From positions 1,302,001 to 1,366,000 of the forward strand of contig OY969805.1 in NCBI GenBank assembly GCA_963703325.1: 64,000 bases of DNA, read 5' to 3'. The position numbers and the translations under genes are program-made. Position 1 is the first letter of the stretch, and every line of letters begins with the position of its first letter. Shown here in pieces: positions 26,086-34,186 of this stretch. The notes beneath the pieces were generated by a model. That model was not told the origin of the DNA. It was given only the letters and a program-made list of their open reading frames with translations, and did no database searches. The stretch comes from Aquilonibacter sp963703325. GTDB taxonomy: Bacteria; Vulcanimicrobiota; Vulcanimicrobiia; Vulcanimicrobiales; Vulcanimicrobiaceae.

Positions 26086-28032
26086 CTACGCGGGGAGCGT
26101 GCGCTGCCGCAACGGTCGCGCCGGCGCACGCGGTCCTGCTTCACGCCGGTTGAGTGTGATGGGCAACTCCACCGTCACGTGATTGCCGTTGGCCGTGCGG
26201 TCGATCGTGAGGTCGCGCGCCATGCTTTCCACCAGCAACAAACCGCGTCCGCCTTCGGCCAAGTCCTCCGGACGCGACACCGCATGGACGATCGGCGGTC
26301 CTTCGTCGCACACGTGTAGCAACGCGACGTTATCGTCGACCTCAAGGGTGATCTCCGCCATGCCGGGCGTGTGACGCGCAACATTACCGACGAGTTCGCC
26401 GAAGATCAATTCCGGCGCCGAGAGATCGGTTCCATCCGGCGCAAATTCACCCAAACGCCAGAGAAACGCGCGCTTCGCGCGCCGTGCTGCCGACGCGCTG
26501 CGTGCATCGATCGCCCATGTTTTTGTCGCATTTCCGCGCGCGAAGCCGACGTCGGTGACGGCGATGAAGAGGATCGCGGCGTCGTCGAGTTGCGGGCGTC
26601 CTTCGAGTACGTCACGTTGAATCGCTTGTGCGATGTTTTCGGTCGCACTGTAGTACTGACGGTTCACGACATCGATCAAGCGCCGCACGCCGGCATCGTA
26701 GTCGTACTCGATGCGCCTCCCGCTCTCGACCAAACCGTCGGTAAAGAGGACGATCGCCGATCCGGCATCGAGCGTAAGCGAATATTGGCGATACTCGACC
26801 CGGCGTTGTGCGCCCATGATCAGACCGCCGCCCGGAATTTGTTCGACGACGCCGGTCGCTTGCACGGTAATCGGAAGCGGATGACCCGCCGATGCGTACA
26901 CGAAGAGTCCCGTGTTCAGCGAGAGTTCGCCGTAGAAGAGGGTGGCGAGCGGGCCGCCGTCGTCGTAAAGCGCGCGATTGACGGCTTGCAGCACGTTGAC
27001 CGGCTGATCGTACAACCGCGCCGCCATGCGCACGGATTGCCGAATCTGCGCCATCATGCTCGAGGCTTGCAGACCGTGGCCGGCAACGTCGCCGACGCTG
27101 ATGCCGAGCCGCCCGTCGCTGAGCGTGAAGACGTCATACCAATCGCCACCGACGTCGGCGTCGGCCGTCGACGGTGTGTAGGAGGCGTCGATTCGCACAC
27201 CGGGCACGCTCGGTAACGTTTGCGGAAGCAGTGCTTGCTGCAAGACGGCGACGTTATTGTGCTCTTGCTGCAAGCGTTCGAGCAGCCCGCGGTACTCGCG
27301 TTCGGCGACGGCGAGCTCGTCGCCGCCGTGAAGTGGATCGGGATCGCGTCCTTCGCGTAACGCTTGCGCGTTATTGCGCAGGTGCCGCGCGCGCAGCCAA
27401 ACATGCCCGCCGAATCCTACCGCGAGGATCAAAAACAATACGACGCCACCGAGGAGCATGGCCAAAATGATCGTCGAAAAGCGCGTGAGATAGTTGCTGG
27501 CCGTCCGCAGGGCGGTCACCGCAAGGATGCGTTCGGATTTGTCGACGTCGCGCTTGGCGATATTGAGCCGAGCCGCCAGCTTTTGCGTTGCCGGGGCGGA
27601 TTCGAGCGCCCGCATTGCGGCGGTATCGCCGCGTCGTTGCGCGGCCATGTATCGCGTGAGAAACCGATTGTCCGCATCGACAGTGCGCACATAAACTTGC
27701 GCTTGGTGCGCTTCGGCGGGCGTCGCGTCGGCAACGGCGAGTAACGCCGCTGCGCGCCGGTTCACCTCTTGCGCCGCATAAACAAAGGCTGCCTCATCGC
27801 GCGCGTCGTTCGAGCGGCGGTAGAGCGATACCGTATGGGTTTCCTCGCTCAGGGCGTTCATCAGCGCATAATTGGCTTCGATCGCTCGCTGGGTGTGGTC
27901 GGCCCAGTACGCCGTGACGCCGGTCGAGTTGCGGGTGGCGATCGTGTAGACGAGCATGGCGGCCAGCACGGCAATCGGAACCAGAGCGACGACGATCGCC
28001 TGAAATCGGATCTGCGACAGCATCCCGCGCAT
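26086..28032 (-). CDS. Membrane SpoIIE-type PP2C phosphatase with HATPase domain
   Basis: The ATG at 28032 is preferred over longer frames because AAGGAGG stands just upstream. The 648-residue product has a membrane helix (QAIVVALVPIAVLAAMLVYT), an extracytoplasmic helical sensor (about 40-190), a second helix (TIILAMLLGGVVLFLILAVG), a HAMP-like linker, a PP2C domain (ADVGGDWYDVF, SVGDVAGHGLQAS, LFTDGLVESG, DDAAILFI) and a C-terminal anti-sigma-type HATPase (ELIFGELVGNVARH). This is an RsbU/RsbW-like fusion for partner switching, able to dephosphorylate a STAS protein and to phosphorylate one. Metal-binding Asp residues are all visible. Confidence 0.85.
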   Translation of the reverse strand: MRGMLSQIRFQAIVVALVPIAVLAAMLVYTIATRNSTGVTAYWADHTQRAIEANYALMNALSEETHTVSLYRRSNDARDEAAFVYAAQEVNRRAAALLAVADATPAEAHQAQVYVRTVDADNRFLTRYMAAQRRGDTAAMRALESAPATQKLAARLNIAKRDVDKSERILAVTALRTASNYLTRFSTIILAMLLGGVVLFLILAVGFGGHVWLRARHLRNNAQALREGRDPDPLHGGDELAVAEREYRGLLERLQQEHNNVAVLQQALLPQTLPSVPGVRIDASYTPSTADADVGGDWYDVFTLSDGRLGISVGDVAGHGLQASSMMAQIRQSVRMAARLYDQPVNVLQAVNRALYDDGGPLATLFYGELSLNTGLFVYASAGHPLPITVQATGVVEQIPGGGLIMGAQRRVEYRQYSLTLDAGSAIVLFTDGLVESGRRIEYDYDAGVRRLIDVVNRQYYSATENIAQAIQRDVLEGRPQLDDAAILFIAVTDVGFARGNATKTWAIDARSASAARRAKRAFLWRLGEFAPDGTDLSAPELIFGELVGNVARHTPGMAEITLEVDDNVALLHVCDEGPPIVHAVSRPEDLAEGGRGLLLVESMARDLTIDRTANGNHVTVELPITLNRREAGPRAPARPLRQRTLPA

Positions 28033-28097
28033 GGGCCCCTCCTTGGTCCGGAATCTTCGATGAAGGACCCTGCGGTCGCCTATCATATGCAGAGCCA

Positions 28098-28274
28098 ATG
28101 CTTAAGGTTGGGGATCACGTCATTGTAAAGGACGAGGATGAGGTCGCGGTGGTTACCGCCATCCATCCCGATGCACAAGTCGAAGTCGAATTCCTCAAGG
28201 CTTCCGAGGGCGGTCCGCGCCGCCGCCGGTATGCCATCGAGGCGCTCGAAAAGGTGTCAAAAACCTTGCAATAG
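28098..28274 (+). CDS. Small beta-rich hypothetical protein (58 residues)
   Basis: The ATG at 28098 opens a 58-residue frame ending in TAG at 28272-28274. The product starts MLKVGDHVIVKDEDEVAVVT and continues with alternating hydrophobic and charged residues (VEVEFLK), which suggests a small SH3- or KOW-like barrel, then a basic Arg run and a C-terminal helix. It is divergent from the SpoIIE gene, 65 bases away. No family claimed. Confidence 0.5.
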   Translation: MLKVGDHVIVKDEDEVAVVTAIHPDAQVEVEFLKASEGGPRRRRYAIEALEKVSKTLQ

Positions 28275-28331
28275 CGAGCTTGCACTTTTGGGCGCAGTGG
28301 CGCGCGCGCGACGAGGTATGGTGGAGATGTC

Positions 28332-29258
28332 ATGCGTACTATCCTCCTTCGCATCGTCGCAAGCGCCCTCATAGTCGCGCTGGCCTGTCCGTCGCTTGCC
28401 CGGGCGCAAAGCGCGGAAACGCCGCCGGCGTTGACGCCGGAGCAGCAAGCTGCGGTCCAAGCGGCGATCATCAAAGCGTCGCAAAACCCCGTCGGCAACA
28501 TCGCGATCATCCCGTTTCAGTTCAACAACAACTACGGCGTTGGACCGTACTCGCGCTATCAGTTCAACCTAAACGTTCAGCCGGTCGTGCCGCTGATGCT
28601 CAGCACCAACTGGACGCTGATTGCGCGCACGATCATTCCCGTGCTCAGCAATCCGTCGAGCGCCCCGCCCAGCGTGTGCGCCTCCGCGTACGGATGCGGA
28701 TCGACTTTCGGCATCAGCGACATTCAAGAGCAGCTTTTTTTCGCACCAAAAACCAAGCCGAATGAACTGATCTGGGGCGCCGGCCCGTACTTTCAATTTC
28801 CGACGGCGTCACCCGGCGTGCTCGGCACCGGCAAGTGGTCGGCCGGCCCAGCCGCCGTCGCGCTGGTGATGCCCGGGCCGTGGGTCATGGGTGCGCTGGT
28901 TACGCGGCTGTGGTCGTTTGCGGGGAAAGCGGCGAACGTGCCGGTCAATGCAGGCGCGATCCAACCCTTCATCAACTACAACCTCAAAGGAAATTGGGCG
29001 ATTTCGACCTCGCCGGTGTTGGCCGTGAATTTCAACGCGCCCGGCAATCAGAAGTGGTCGATTCCGCTCGGTGGCGGCGTGACCAAGACGTTCAAACTCG
29101 GCGATCAGCCAATGCAGCTCGGCATCTTTTACTACAGTTACGTCGAGCGCCCGATTACTACGCCCCAGAATTTTCTGCGCGTCAACTGGAGCTTGCTATT
29201 CCCGCTCAAACGCGGCTTCGATCTTCAAGAGATCATCAAAGAAGCCACGAAATCCTAG
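28332..29258 (+). CDS. Predicted outer-membrane transporter-like barrel protein
   Basis: The 308-residue protein has a signal peptide (cut after ARAQ) and a mature part built of amphipathic strands with aromatic ends (YGVGPYSRYQFNLNVQPVVP, GPYFQFPTA, QPFINYNLKGNWAIS, YSYVERPI, LRVNWSLLFPL). The pattern QNPVGNIAIIPFQFNNNYGVG is typical of bacterial proteins often labelled 'neuromedin U', an annotation with no functional meaning. It probably forms a beta barrel. The last four bases overlap the convergent gene. Confidence 0.65.
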   Translation: MRTILLRIVASALIVALACPSLARAQSAETPPALTPEQQAAVQAAIIKASQNPVGNIAIIPFQFNNNYGVGPYSRYQFNLNVQPVVPLMLSTNWTLIARTIIPVLSNPSSAPPSVCASAYGCGSTFGISDIQEQLFFAPKTKPNELIWGAGPYFQFPTASPGVLGTGKWSAGPAAVALVMPGPWVMGALVTRLWSFAGKAANVPVNAGAIQPFINYNLKGNWAISTSPVLAVNFNAPGNQKWSIPLGGGVTKTFKLGDQPMQLGIFYYSYVERPITTPQNFLRVNWSLLFPLKRGFDLQEIIKEATKS

Positions 29259-29869
29259 AACGTCTTGACCGGATGCGCAATTACCGCGTTGGAGCGTAGC
29301 GCTTCGATTTGCGGCCGGTGTTCGAAGCGATAGATCGCGAAGGATTTGGTCCCGTCGTCGGTTGCAAAGAGTTGCGCACCGAGAAAGCCCGGCGCTGACG
29401 CAAGGCCGGGGAGAATGCCCTCGACCTGCTGCGGAGCGGTCGGGAATTGCTCGAAGGCGTACACACTCTTGGATGCCGGATCGAACGTGCAGTCGCCGGT
29501 GGCGGCGATCACTTGGTACAGTGCAAGCGCGCGCGATTCTGCGGAGGCACGATGCTCGTTGTAGAGATGATGATCGTCCCACGCCGCTTGCAGGTGCTTC
29601 AACGCGTCGTGGCCACCGACTTCGACCAGCGCGACGACGCGCCGCTCGTCCACCGATTTCAAGATTGCGGCGTCGCCCGCTCTAGCCGCCGATTTTCGCG
29701 CGAGTTCGATCAGCGTTTCGTAAGCGGAAACCGCGGCAGGAGCGCGCTCGGTCATCGTGTGCAGCATATCGATGGCACACCAGGCGTTCGCCGGAAAGCG
29801 GATCGGTGGGCCGCCTTCGCGGTGGTCGACGGCGGTATGATGCTGGAGATCTTCATGTGGACGCGTCAT
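29255..29869 (-). CDS. Hypothetical protein with two ABM-like halves
   Basis: The ATG at 29869 has GGAGGAG nine bases upstream, and yields 204 residues. Two alpha/beta segments look like ferredoxin-like folds: VVALVEVGGHDALKHLQAAW at about 75-95 and VYAFEQFPTAPQQVEGIL with GFLGAQLFATDDGTKSFAIY near 130-190, the latter resembling antibiotic-biosynthesis-monooxygenase-type proteins. No active-site residue can be named. Function unknown, cytosolic. Confidence 0.55.
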   Translation of the reverse strand: MTRPHEDLQHHTAVDHREGGPPIRFPANAWCAIDMLHTMTERAPAAVSAYETLIELARKSAARAGDAAILKSVDERRVVALVEVGGHDALKHLQAAWDDHHLYNEHRASAESRALALYQVIAATGDCTFDPASKSVYAFEQFPTAPQQVEGILPGLASAPGFLGAQLFATDDGTKSFAIYRFEHRPQIEALRSNAVIAHPVKTF

Positions 29870-30002
29870 CGCAATGCTCTCCTCCGGGGGATTAACTGTA
29901 CCACAGAGGCCGATTTTCATAAAATCGCGAATGTGGTGAATGCGTCTTCAATCCGCAAGGCGCGCAGCTCTCAGCTCGAGAGCCGGAAACGTACATATTA
30001 TA

Positions 30003-30191
30003 ATGGAGCCCAAACCCGCTCTCGCGCCAGTTCCCGTCGTCAAGAAACGCGCCCAAGCGAAGGTCGCGAAGGTCTATCCGCCGCACGAGCATTTCGGCAG
30101 CCCGCTGAACGTCTGCCGCGTCTGCGGCGAGAAATACACCTACGTTCAAAAGCCCTACGCGCTCGACGGCCTTTCCAACTCCAAAAAATAA
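30003..30191 (+). CDS. Small protein with a Cys-x2-Cys knuckle
   Basis: From the ATG at 30003 a 62-residue basic protein is read: Pro/Ala/Lys-rich N-terminus (KPALAPVPVVKKRAQAKVAK) and a single zinc-knuckle-like NVCRVCGEKYTYV. Only two Cys are present, so zinc binding would need a partner or His35-type residues (PPHEHFG). The start is uncertain: another in-frame ATG at 29940 would add 21 residues, and neither has a good ribosome-binding site; TATAATG at the chosen ATG may be part of a promoter instead. Confidence 0.5.
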   Translation: MEPKPALAPVPVVKKRAQAKVAKVYPPHEHFGSPLNVCRVCGEKYTYVQKPYALDGLSNSKK

Positions 30192-30228
30192 CGGAGGAGT
30201 CCGCAACCCTCCACGCCGATAGGCAGGC

Positions 30229-31218
30229 ATGAGACTCGTCGCAGCCCTGCTTCTCGCCGCCACACTCCCGAGCTACCATCTTAGCGCTACCCACCTGCTG
30301 GGCGGCGACGGTGGCTGGGACTACCTGAATATCGATCCATCGGGCCACCGCCTCTTCATCTCGCGCTCGACGCACGTCATGGTCGTCGATCCGCGAAGCG
30401 GAACGGTGGTCGGCGACATTCCCGGCACGCCCGGCGTGCACGGTATCGCGATTGCACCCGACCTCGGCAAGGGGTTTACTTCGAACGGCAGCGACGGCAC
30501 GGTGACGGTCTTTGACCTTGCGTCGCTCAAGGTCTTGGCGACAATTCACACCGCTGCGAAGAATCCTGACGGCATTGCTTACGATCCCGCGACGAAGCGT
30601 GTCTTCACCTTTGACGGCGGCAGCAACGATGCTACCGCGATCGACGCGCAAACCAACACCGTCGTGGCCGCGATTCCACTCGGCGGACGGCCGGAGTTTC
30701 CCGCGGCCGACGGGCGCGGCATGGTGTACGACAATATCGAGAGCACGAATGAAATCGTTGCCATCGATGCGCGCAGCGCAACGATCGTGAAGCGCTTTGC
30801 GCTCGGCAGCTGTCAGCATCCGTCCGGACTTTCAATGGATCAACAGCATCGTCGTCTCTTTCCGGCGTGTCAGGGAGAGATGGGCGTCGTCGACGCCGAC
30901 AGCGGCGCTGTGATTGCAACGCTCCCGACGGGCGCCGGTACCGATGCCACGCGATTCGATGCAAATACCGGCTTGGCGTTTGCCTCGAACGGGCGCGACG
31001 CGACGCTGACCGTCGTGCACGAGGACGATCCCAATCACTTTACCGTCGTGCAAAACGCCGCGACGGTCACCGGCGCGCGCACGATGGAACTCGATCCCTC
31101 GACGGGTAACGTATATTTGGTCACGGCCAAGATGACCGAGAACCCGAACGCAACGTCGTACCGTGATCGCTACCACGTCGTCCCCGGAACCTTCGAACTC
31201 CTCACCATGCAGCCGTAG
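30229..31218 (+). CDS. Secreted YncE/YVTN-type beta-propeller protein
   Basis: The 329-residue product has a short signal peptide (MRLVAALLLAATLPS) and about seven repeats of the YVTN/YncE pattern: LNIDPSGHRLFISRSTHVMV, IAIAPDLGKGFTSNGSDGTV, IAYDPATKRVFTFDGGSNDA, MELDPSTGNVYLVTAK and others. Such propellers act as scaffolds or ligand-binding proteins in the periplasm or on the surface; the substrate is unknown. It follows a small zinc-knuckle gene and precedes an oxidoreductase on the same strand. Confidence 0.75.
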   Translation: MRLVAALLLAATLPSYHLSATHLLGGDGGWDYLNIDPSGHRLFISRSTHVMVVDPRSGTVVGDIPGTPGVHGIAIAPDLGKGFTSNGSDGTVTVFDLASLKVLATIHTAAKNPDGIAYDPATKRVFTFDGGSNDATAIDAQTNTVVAAIPLGGRPEFPAADGRGMVYDNIESTNEIVAIDARSATIVKRFALGSCQHPSGLSMDQQHRRLFPACQGEMGVVDADSGAVIATLPTGAGTDATRFDANTGLAFASNGRDATLTVVHEDDPNHFTVVQNAATVTGARTMELDPSTGNVYLVTAKMTENPNATSYRDRYHVVPGTFELLTMQP

Positions 31219-31239
31219 TAACTCGAAGGCGAGACAACG

Positions 31240-32208
31240 ATGCGTGCTTTGCGTTTCGAAAAATTCGGCGACCCGTCGGTTCTGCACGTGGTCGACCTGC
31301 CCGATCCGGCGCCCGGCCCCGGGTTTGCGGTCGTTCGTATCTCCGGCGCGTCGATCAATCCAAGCGACCTGAAGAACGTTGCCGGTGCAATGGAGGGCAC
31401 GACGCTCCCGCGCACGCCGGGACGCGACTATGCCGGCGTCGTCCAACGCGGTCCGGCCGAGTGGATGGGACGCGAGGTTTTCGGCACCGGCGGCGAGATT
31501 GGGTATACCGTCGACGGCAGCCACGCGGAGCAGCTGATTGTTCCCGTTACCGCACTGACGGCAAAACCGGATCGTCTGACCGCGGTGCAAGCCGCGAGCG
31601 TCGGCGTGACATCGCTGATCGCGTGGCTCGGCCTCATCGAATATGCCGCGCTGCAGCCGGGCGAGTGCGTCGCGATCATCGGTGTGGGCGGCGGCGTCGG
31701 CACCGCAGTCGCCCAGCTGGCGAAATGGCGCGGCGCTTCGATGGTCATCGGCGCCGATGTGCTACCGCCCGCGCCGGGCTCGCCGGCGGCGCGTTCGATC
31801 GACCGTTACGTTCCAAGCGATGAGCACCTAACCACCGCGATTCGCGACGCGACCAATGGCGCGGGCGCGAATGTCGTGTTCGACGCCGTCGGCGGCATCA
31901 CGTTCGAAGCCGCCATCAAGTCGCTCGCGCTTTTGGGGCGCCTGGTGGTTATCGCCGCGACCGGCCGTGCGCGCGTCGAGTTCGACGTGCGCGATTTCTA
32001 TCACAACGAGAGCCGTATCATCGGCGCCGACAGTCGCAAGCTCGACGCGAGTGCATCCGCGAAACGGCTCGCGGCGATGGTGCCGGCGTTTGAATCCGGC
32101 ATGCTGGCGCCGCCGCCGATCGACCGCACGGTACCGTTGGACCAGGCGATCGACGCCTACCGGGACGTTGCCGCCGGCGAGCGCGAGCGGTTCGTGCTCG
32201 TTCCATAA
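31240..32208 (+). CDS. Zinc-independent MDR family oxidoreductase (quinone oxidoreductase-like)
   Basis: The 322-residue enzyme has the medium-chain dehydrogenase fold: an N-terminal GroES-like part (FGDPSVLHVVDLPDPAPGPG, SGASINPSDLK, GRDYAGVV) and a Rossmann domain (IIGVGGGVGTAVAQLAKWRG, GANVVFDAVGG). No zinc-ligand Cys is present, as in NADPH:quinone oxidoreductases. It would reduce quinones or enones using NADPH. It follows the beta-propeller gene by 21 bases and precedes the HAD gene by 20, so the three may be co-transcribed. Confidence 0.82.
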   Translation: MRALRFEKFGDPSVLHVVDLPDPAPGPGFAVVRISGASINPSDLKNVAGAMEGTTLPRTPGRDYAGVVQRGPAEWMGREVFGTGGEIGYTVDGSHAEQLIVPVTALTAKPDRLTAVQAASVGVTSLIAWLGLIEYAALQPGECVAIIGVGGGVGTAVAQLAKWRGASMVIGADVLPPAPGSPAARSIDRYVPSDEHLTTAIRDATNGAGANVVFDAVGGITFEAAIKSLALLGRLVVIAATGRARVEFDVRDFYHNESRIIGADSRKLDASASAKRLAAMVPAFESGMLAPPPIDRTVPLDQAIDAYRDVAAGERERFVLVP

Positions 32209-32228
32209 GGGTATCGCAAGAAACTACA

Positions 32229-32975
32229 ATGAAGACATTGATCGTTTTCGATTTGGACGGCACGCTGGCGAAGAGCAAATCCGCGCTCGACGACGAGATG
32301 GCGTCGCTGCTCGAGCGCCTCTTGCAGGTTGAGAAGGTCGCGATCATCTCCGGCGGCGACATGCCGCAATTTCAAACCCAAGTGGTCGATCGGCTTCCGG
32401 CTACGAGCGCGCTCTCGAATCTCTCGCTTCTCCCGACGAGCGGAACGAAGTTCTTTAGCTATGACGGCCAGTGGCGCAAGCTTTATTCCGAAGACTTGAG
32501 CGATGCGGAAAGACACACGATCGAGGAGATGCTCGACAAGGCCGTCGCGCAAGCCGGCGTGCAACCCGCGCAGACGTGGGGCGAGCGCATTGAAGATCGC
32601 GGAACGCAGGTCACCTACTCGGCGCTGGGTCAACAAGCGCCGCTCGAAGCCAAGGAAACGTGGGATCCCGATTTTGCCAAGCGCAAAGCGATTCAAGCGA
32701 TCCTCGCGACGACGTTGCCGAACTTTTCGGTTCGACTCGGCGGCACGACCTCGATTGACGTAACCCGCCCGGGCATCGACAAAGCCTACGGCATTCACAA
32801 GTTGCGCGACATCTTACACATCCCGATCGAACAAATGCTCTACGTCGGTGATGCGATCTTTCCGGGCGGGAACGACTACGCCGCGCTGCAGGCCGGCGTG
32901 GATTGCATCGCCGTACGCGATCCCGAGGATACCAAACGCGTGATCGAAACGGTCATCGCCTGCACTAAACCCTAA
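32229..32975 (+). CDS. HAD-IIB family phosphatase/phosphomannomutase-like protein
   Basis: A 248-residue HAD protein: nucleophile motif FDLDGTLAKSK (Asp9, Asp11), second motif IISGGDMPQ, a capping domain, Lys in PGIDKAYGI and final motif YVGDAIFPGGNDYA. The cap and the GDAIFPGGND ending are like eukaryote-type phosphomannomutase and sugar-phosphatase members. Substrate probably a sugar phosphate. No neighbour fixes the pathway, although nucleotide-sugar genes lie 5 kb downstream. Confidence 0.82.
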   Translation: MKTLIVFDLDGTLAKSKSALDDEMASLLERLLQVEKVAIISGGDMPQFQTQVVDRLPATSALSNLSLLPTSGTKFFSYDGQWRKLYSEDLSDAERHTIEEMLDKAVAQAGVQPAQTWGERIEDRGTQVTYSALGQQAPLEAKETWDPDFAKRKAIQAILATTLPNFSVRLGGTTSIDVTRPGIDKAYGIHKLRDILHIPIEQMLYVGDAIFPGGNDYAALQAGVDCIAVRDPEDTKRVIETVIACTKP

Positions 32976-33080
32976 AGTCGCGCTTTACGCCATGCCCATT
33001 CCGGCGCTGCGGTGCTACGGTGATGGGTGGCCTCTCGGACGTCTGTTCCGGGAAGCCACTCAGTTGAAAGCGTTACCCCA

Positions 33081-33383
33081 ATGGCCCGCATTTGCTGCTT
33101 GGCCGCAATCGACCCCAACCACATAGTCGTGCTCAGCGCTGCGCTAAGAGATGCCGGCGAATCAGCCCTTTCGATCATCGCTCGCCTCGACGTCGCCGAC
33201 CTGAGTCCGCCGGCGCCCGACGTCCTTGTGCCAGACGTTGACCAGCTCGACATCGACTCGCTCGAAGTGCTGCGCCAACTCCGCTTCGTTCTTCCCTATT
33301 GCATCTTGATCGCGTATACCGCCGGGACGACCGAATCGTGGGCGCGCGAGTGTCATCTCGCCGGCGCGCGGTTCGCTGCGTGA
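33081..33383 (+). CDS. Receiver-like protein, truncated, in front of a PP2C phosphatase
   Basis: The 100-residue product from the ATG at 33081 (MARICCLAAIDPNHIVVLSA) is a response-regulator receiver: the phosphoacceptor is Asp52 in DVLVPDVDQLDIDSLEVLRQ, Thr80 stands in IAYTAG. It stops after HLAGARFAA, just before the segment that holds the conserved Lys in its relative at 39846-40241. The next frame continues RCVMAVSSSLQLG, which fits the missing segment, so the gene and the following phosphatase were probably one receiver-PP2C protein split by an indel near 33370. The stop overlaps the next ATG (TGATG). Confidence 0.6.
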   Translation: MARICCLAAIDPNHIVVLSAALRDAGESALSIIARLDVADLSPPAPDVLVPDVDQLDIDSLEVLRQLRFVLPYCILIAYTAGTTESWARECHLAGARFAA

Positions 33384-34186
33384 TGGCCGTAAGCAGCAGC
33401 TTGCAGCTTGGCACCGCCAGCGTCGTCGTGCGGGATGGCAATCTTCCCGAAGCGACCAGAGAGGAAGCGGCAAAAGTTCTGGTCGAGCATCTCTTTGCTC
33501 AGGGCAACATCGCAATTCCGGGCATTTCGTACGCAGTGAGTTATAAGTTGGCGGACGGACCCACCGGTGGCGATATCGTCGACGTCTATCACTACGGCAA
33601 CAATTCGATCGCGTTCGCGATTGCAGATATCGAGGGCAAGGGGACGCAAGCAGCCGTGAACGCTGCGCTCATCAAATTTGGTCTGCGGGCTTACGCCTCG
33701 GAAGGCATGACGCCCGAGCGAGTCGTCCGCGCACTGGATCGGCTCTTTCTCGAGAATAATGTCTTTGAGAAGACCGAATCGTTCGCCAGCGTCTTCTTTG
33801 GCGTCGTCGACCCGACGCGGCGATTGATGACGTACGTAAACGCGGGGCACGAGCCGGTGCTTCTCATCGCACCGGACGGCGCGGCGCAGGTTCTTCCACC
33901 TACCGGCCCGCTCATCGGCGTCTTCGACGACTACAATTATCTGTTTACACAGGCCTTTGCCGAAATCGAGGCGGGTGCGCTCTTCATCGGCACGACCGAC
34001 GGCGTGACCGAAGCGCGAAACGAAAACGGTGACTTCTTTGGAATGGACCGATTCATCGACCTTGTCGTATCGCATCACCACGCAGCCGAGGCCGAAATCG
34101 TGCAAACCCTCGTCGATGCGACGCTAGCATTCAGTGATGGCCGGCGCCGCGACGACATCGCGATCGCCGCCGTGCGGTTTCTCTAG
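33383..34186 (+). CDS. SpoIIE/PP2C-type phosphatase, probably the output half of a receiver-phosphatase
   Basis: The 267-residue product has a PP2C core: GGDIVDVYHYGNNSIAFAIADI, then EGKGTQAAVNAALIK, TYVNAGHEPVLLI, GALFIGTTDGVTEARN and DDIAIAAVRFL. The usual GD of the second motif is AD here but the metal-binding Asp is kept. Its first twenty residues look like the tail of the preceding receiver. It would dephosphorylate a STAS-type anti-anti-sigma factor when switched on by phosphorylation of the receiver. It ends convergently with the glycosyltransferase gene, overlapping by four bases. Confidence 0.8.
   Translation: MAVSSSLQLGTASVVVRDGNLPEATREEAAKVLVEHLFAQGNIAIPGISYAVSYKLADGPTGGDIVDVYHYGNNSIAFAIADIEGKGTQAAVNAALIKFGLRAYASEGMTPERVVRALDRLFLENNVFEKTESFASVFFGVVDPTRRLMTYVNAGHEPVLLIAPDGAAQVLPPTGPLIGVFDDYNYLFTQAFAEIEAGALFIGTTDGVTEARNENGDFFGMDRFIDLVVSHHHAAEAEIVQTLVDATLAFSDGRRRDDIAIAAVRFL

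Noticed and set aside
29997..30004. TATAAT box at the start of the zinc-knuckle gene as a promoter
   Set aside because: It overlaps the start codon itself, which would put the transcript start inside the gene; the start site is simply uncertain.
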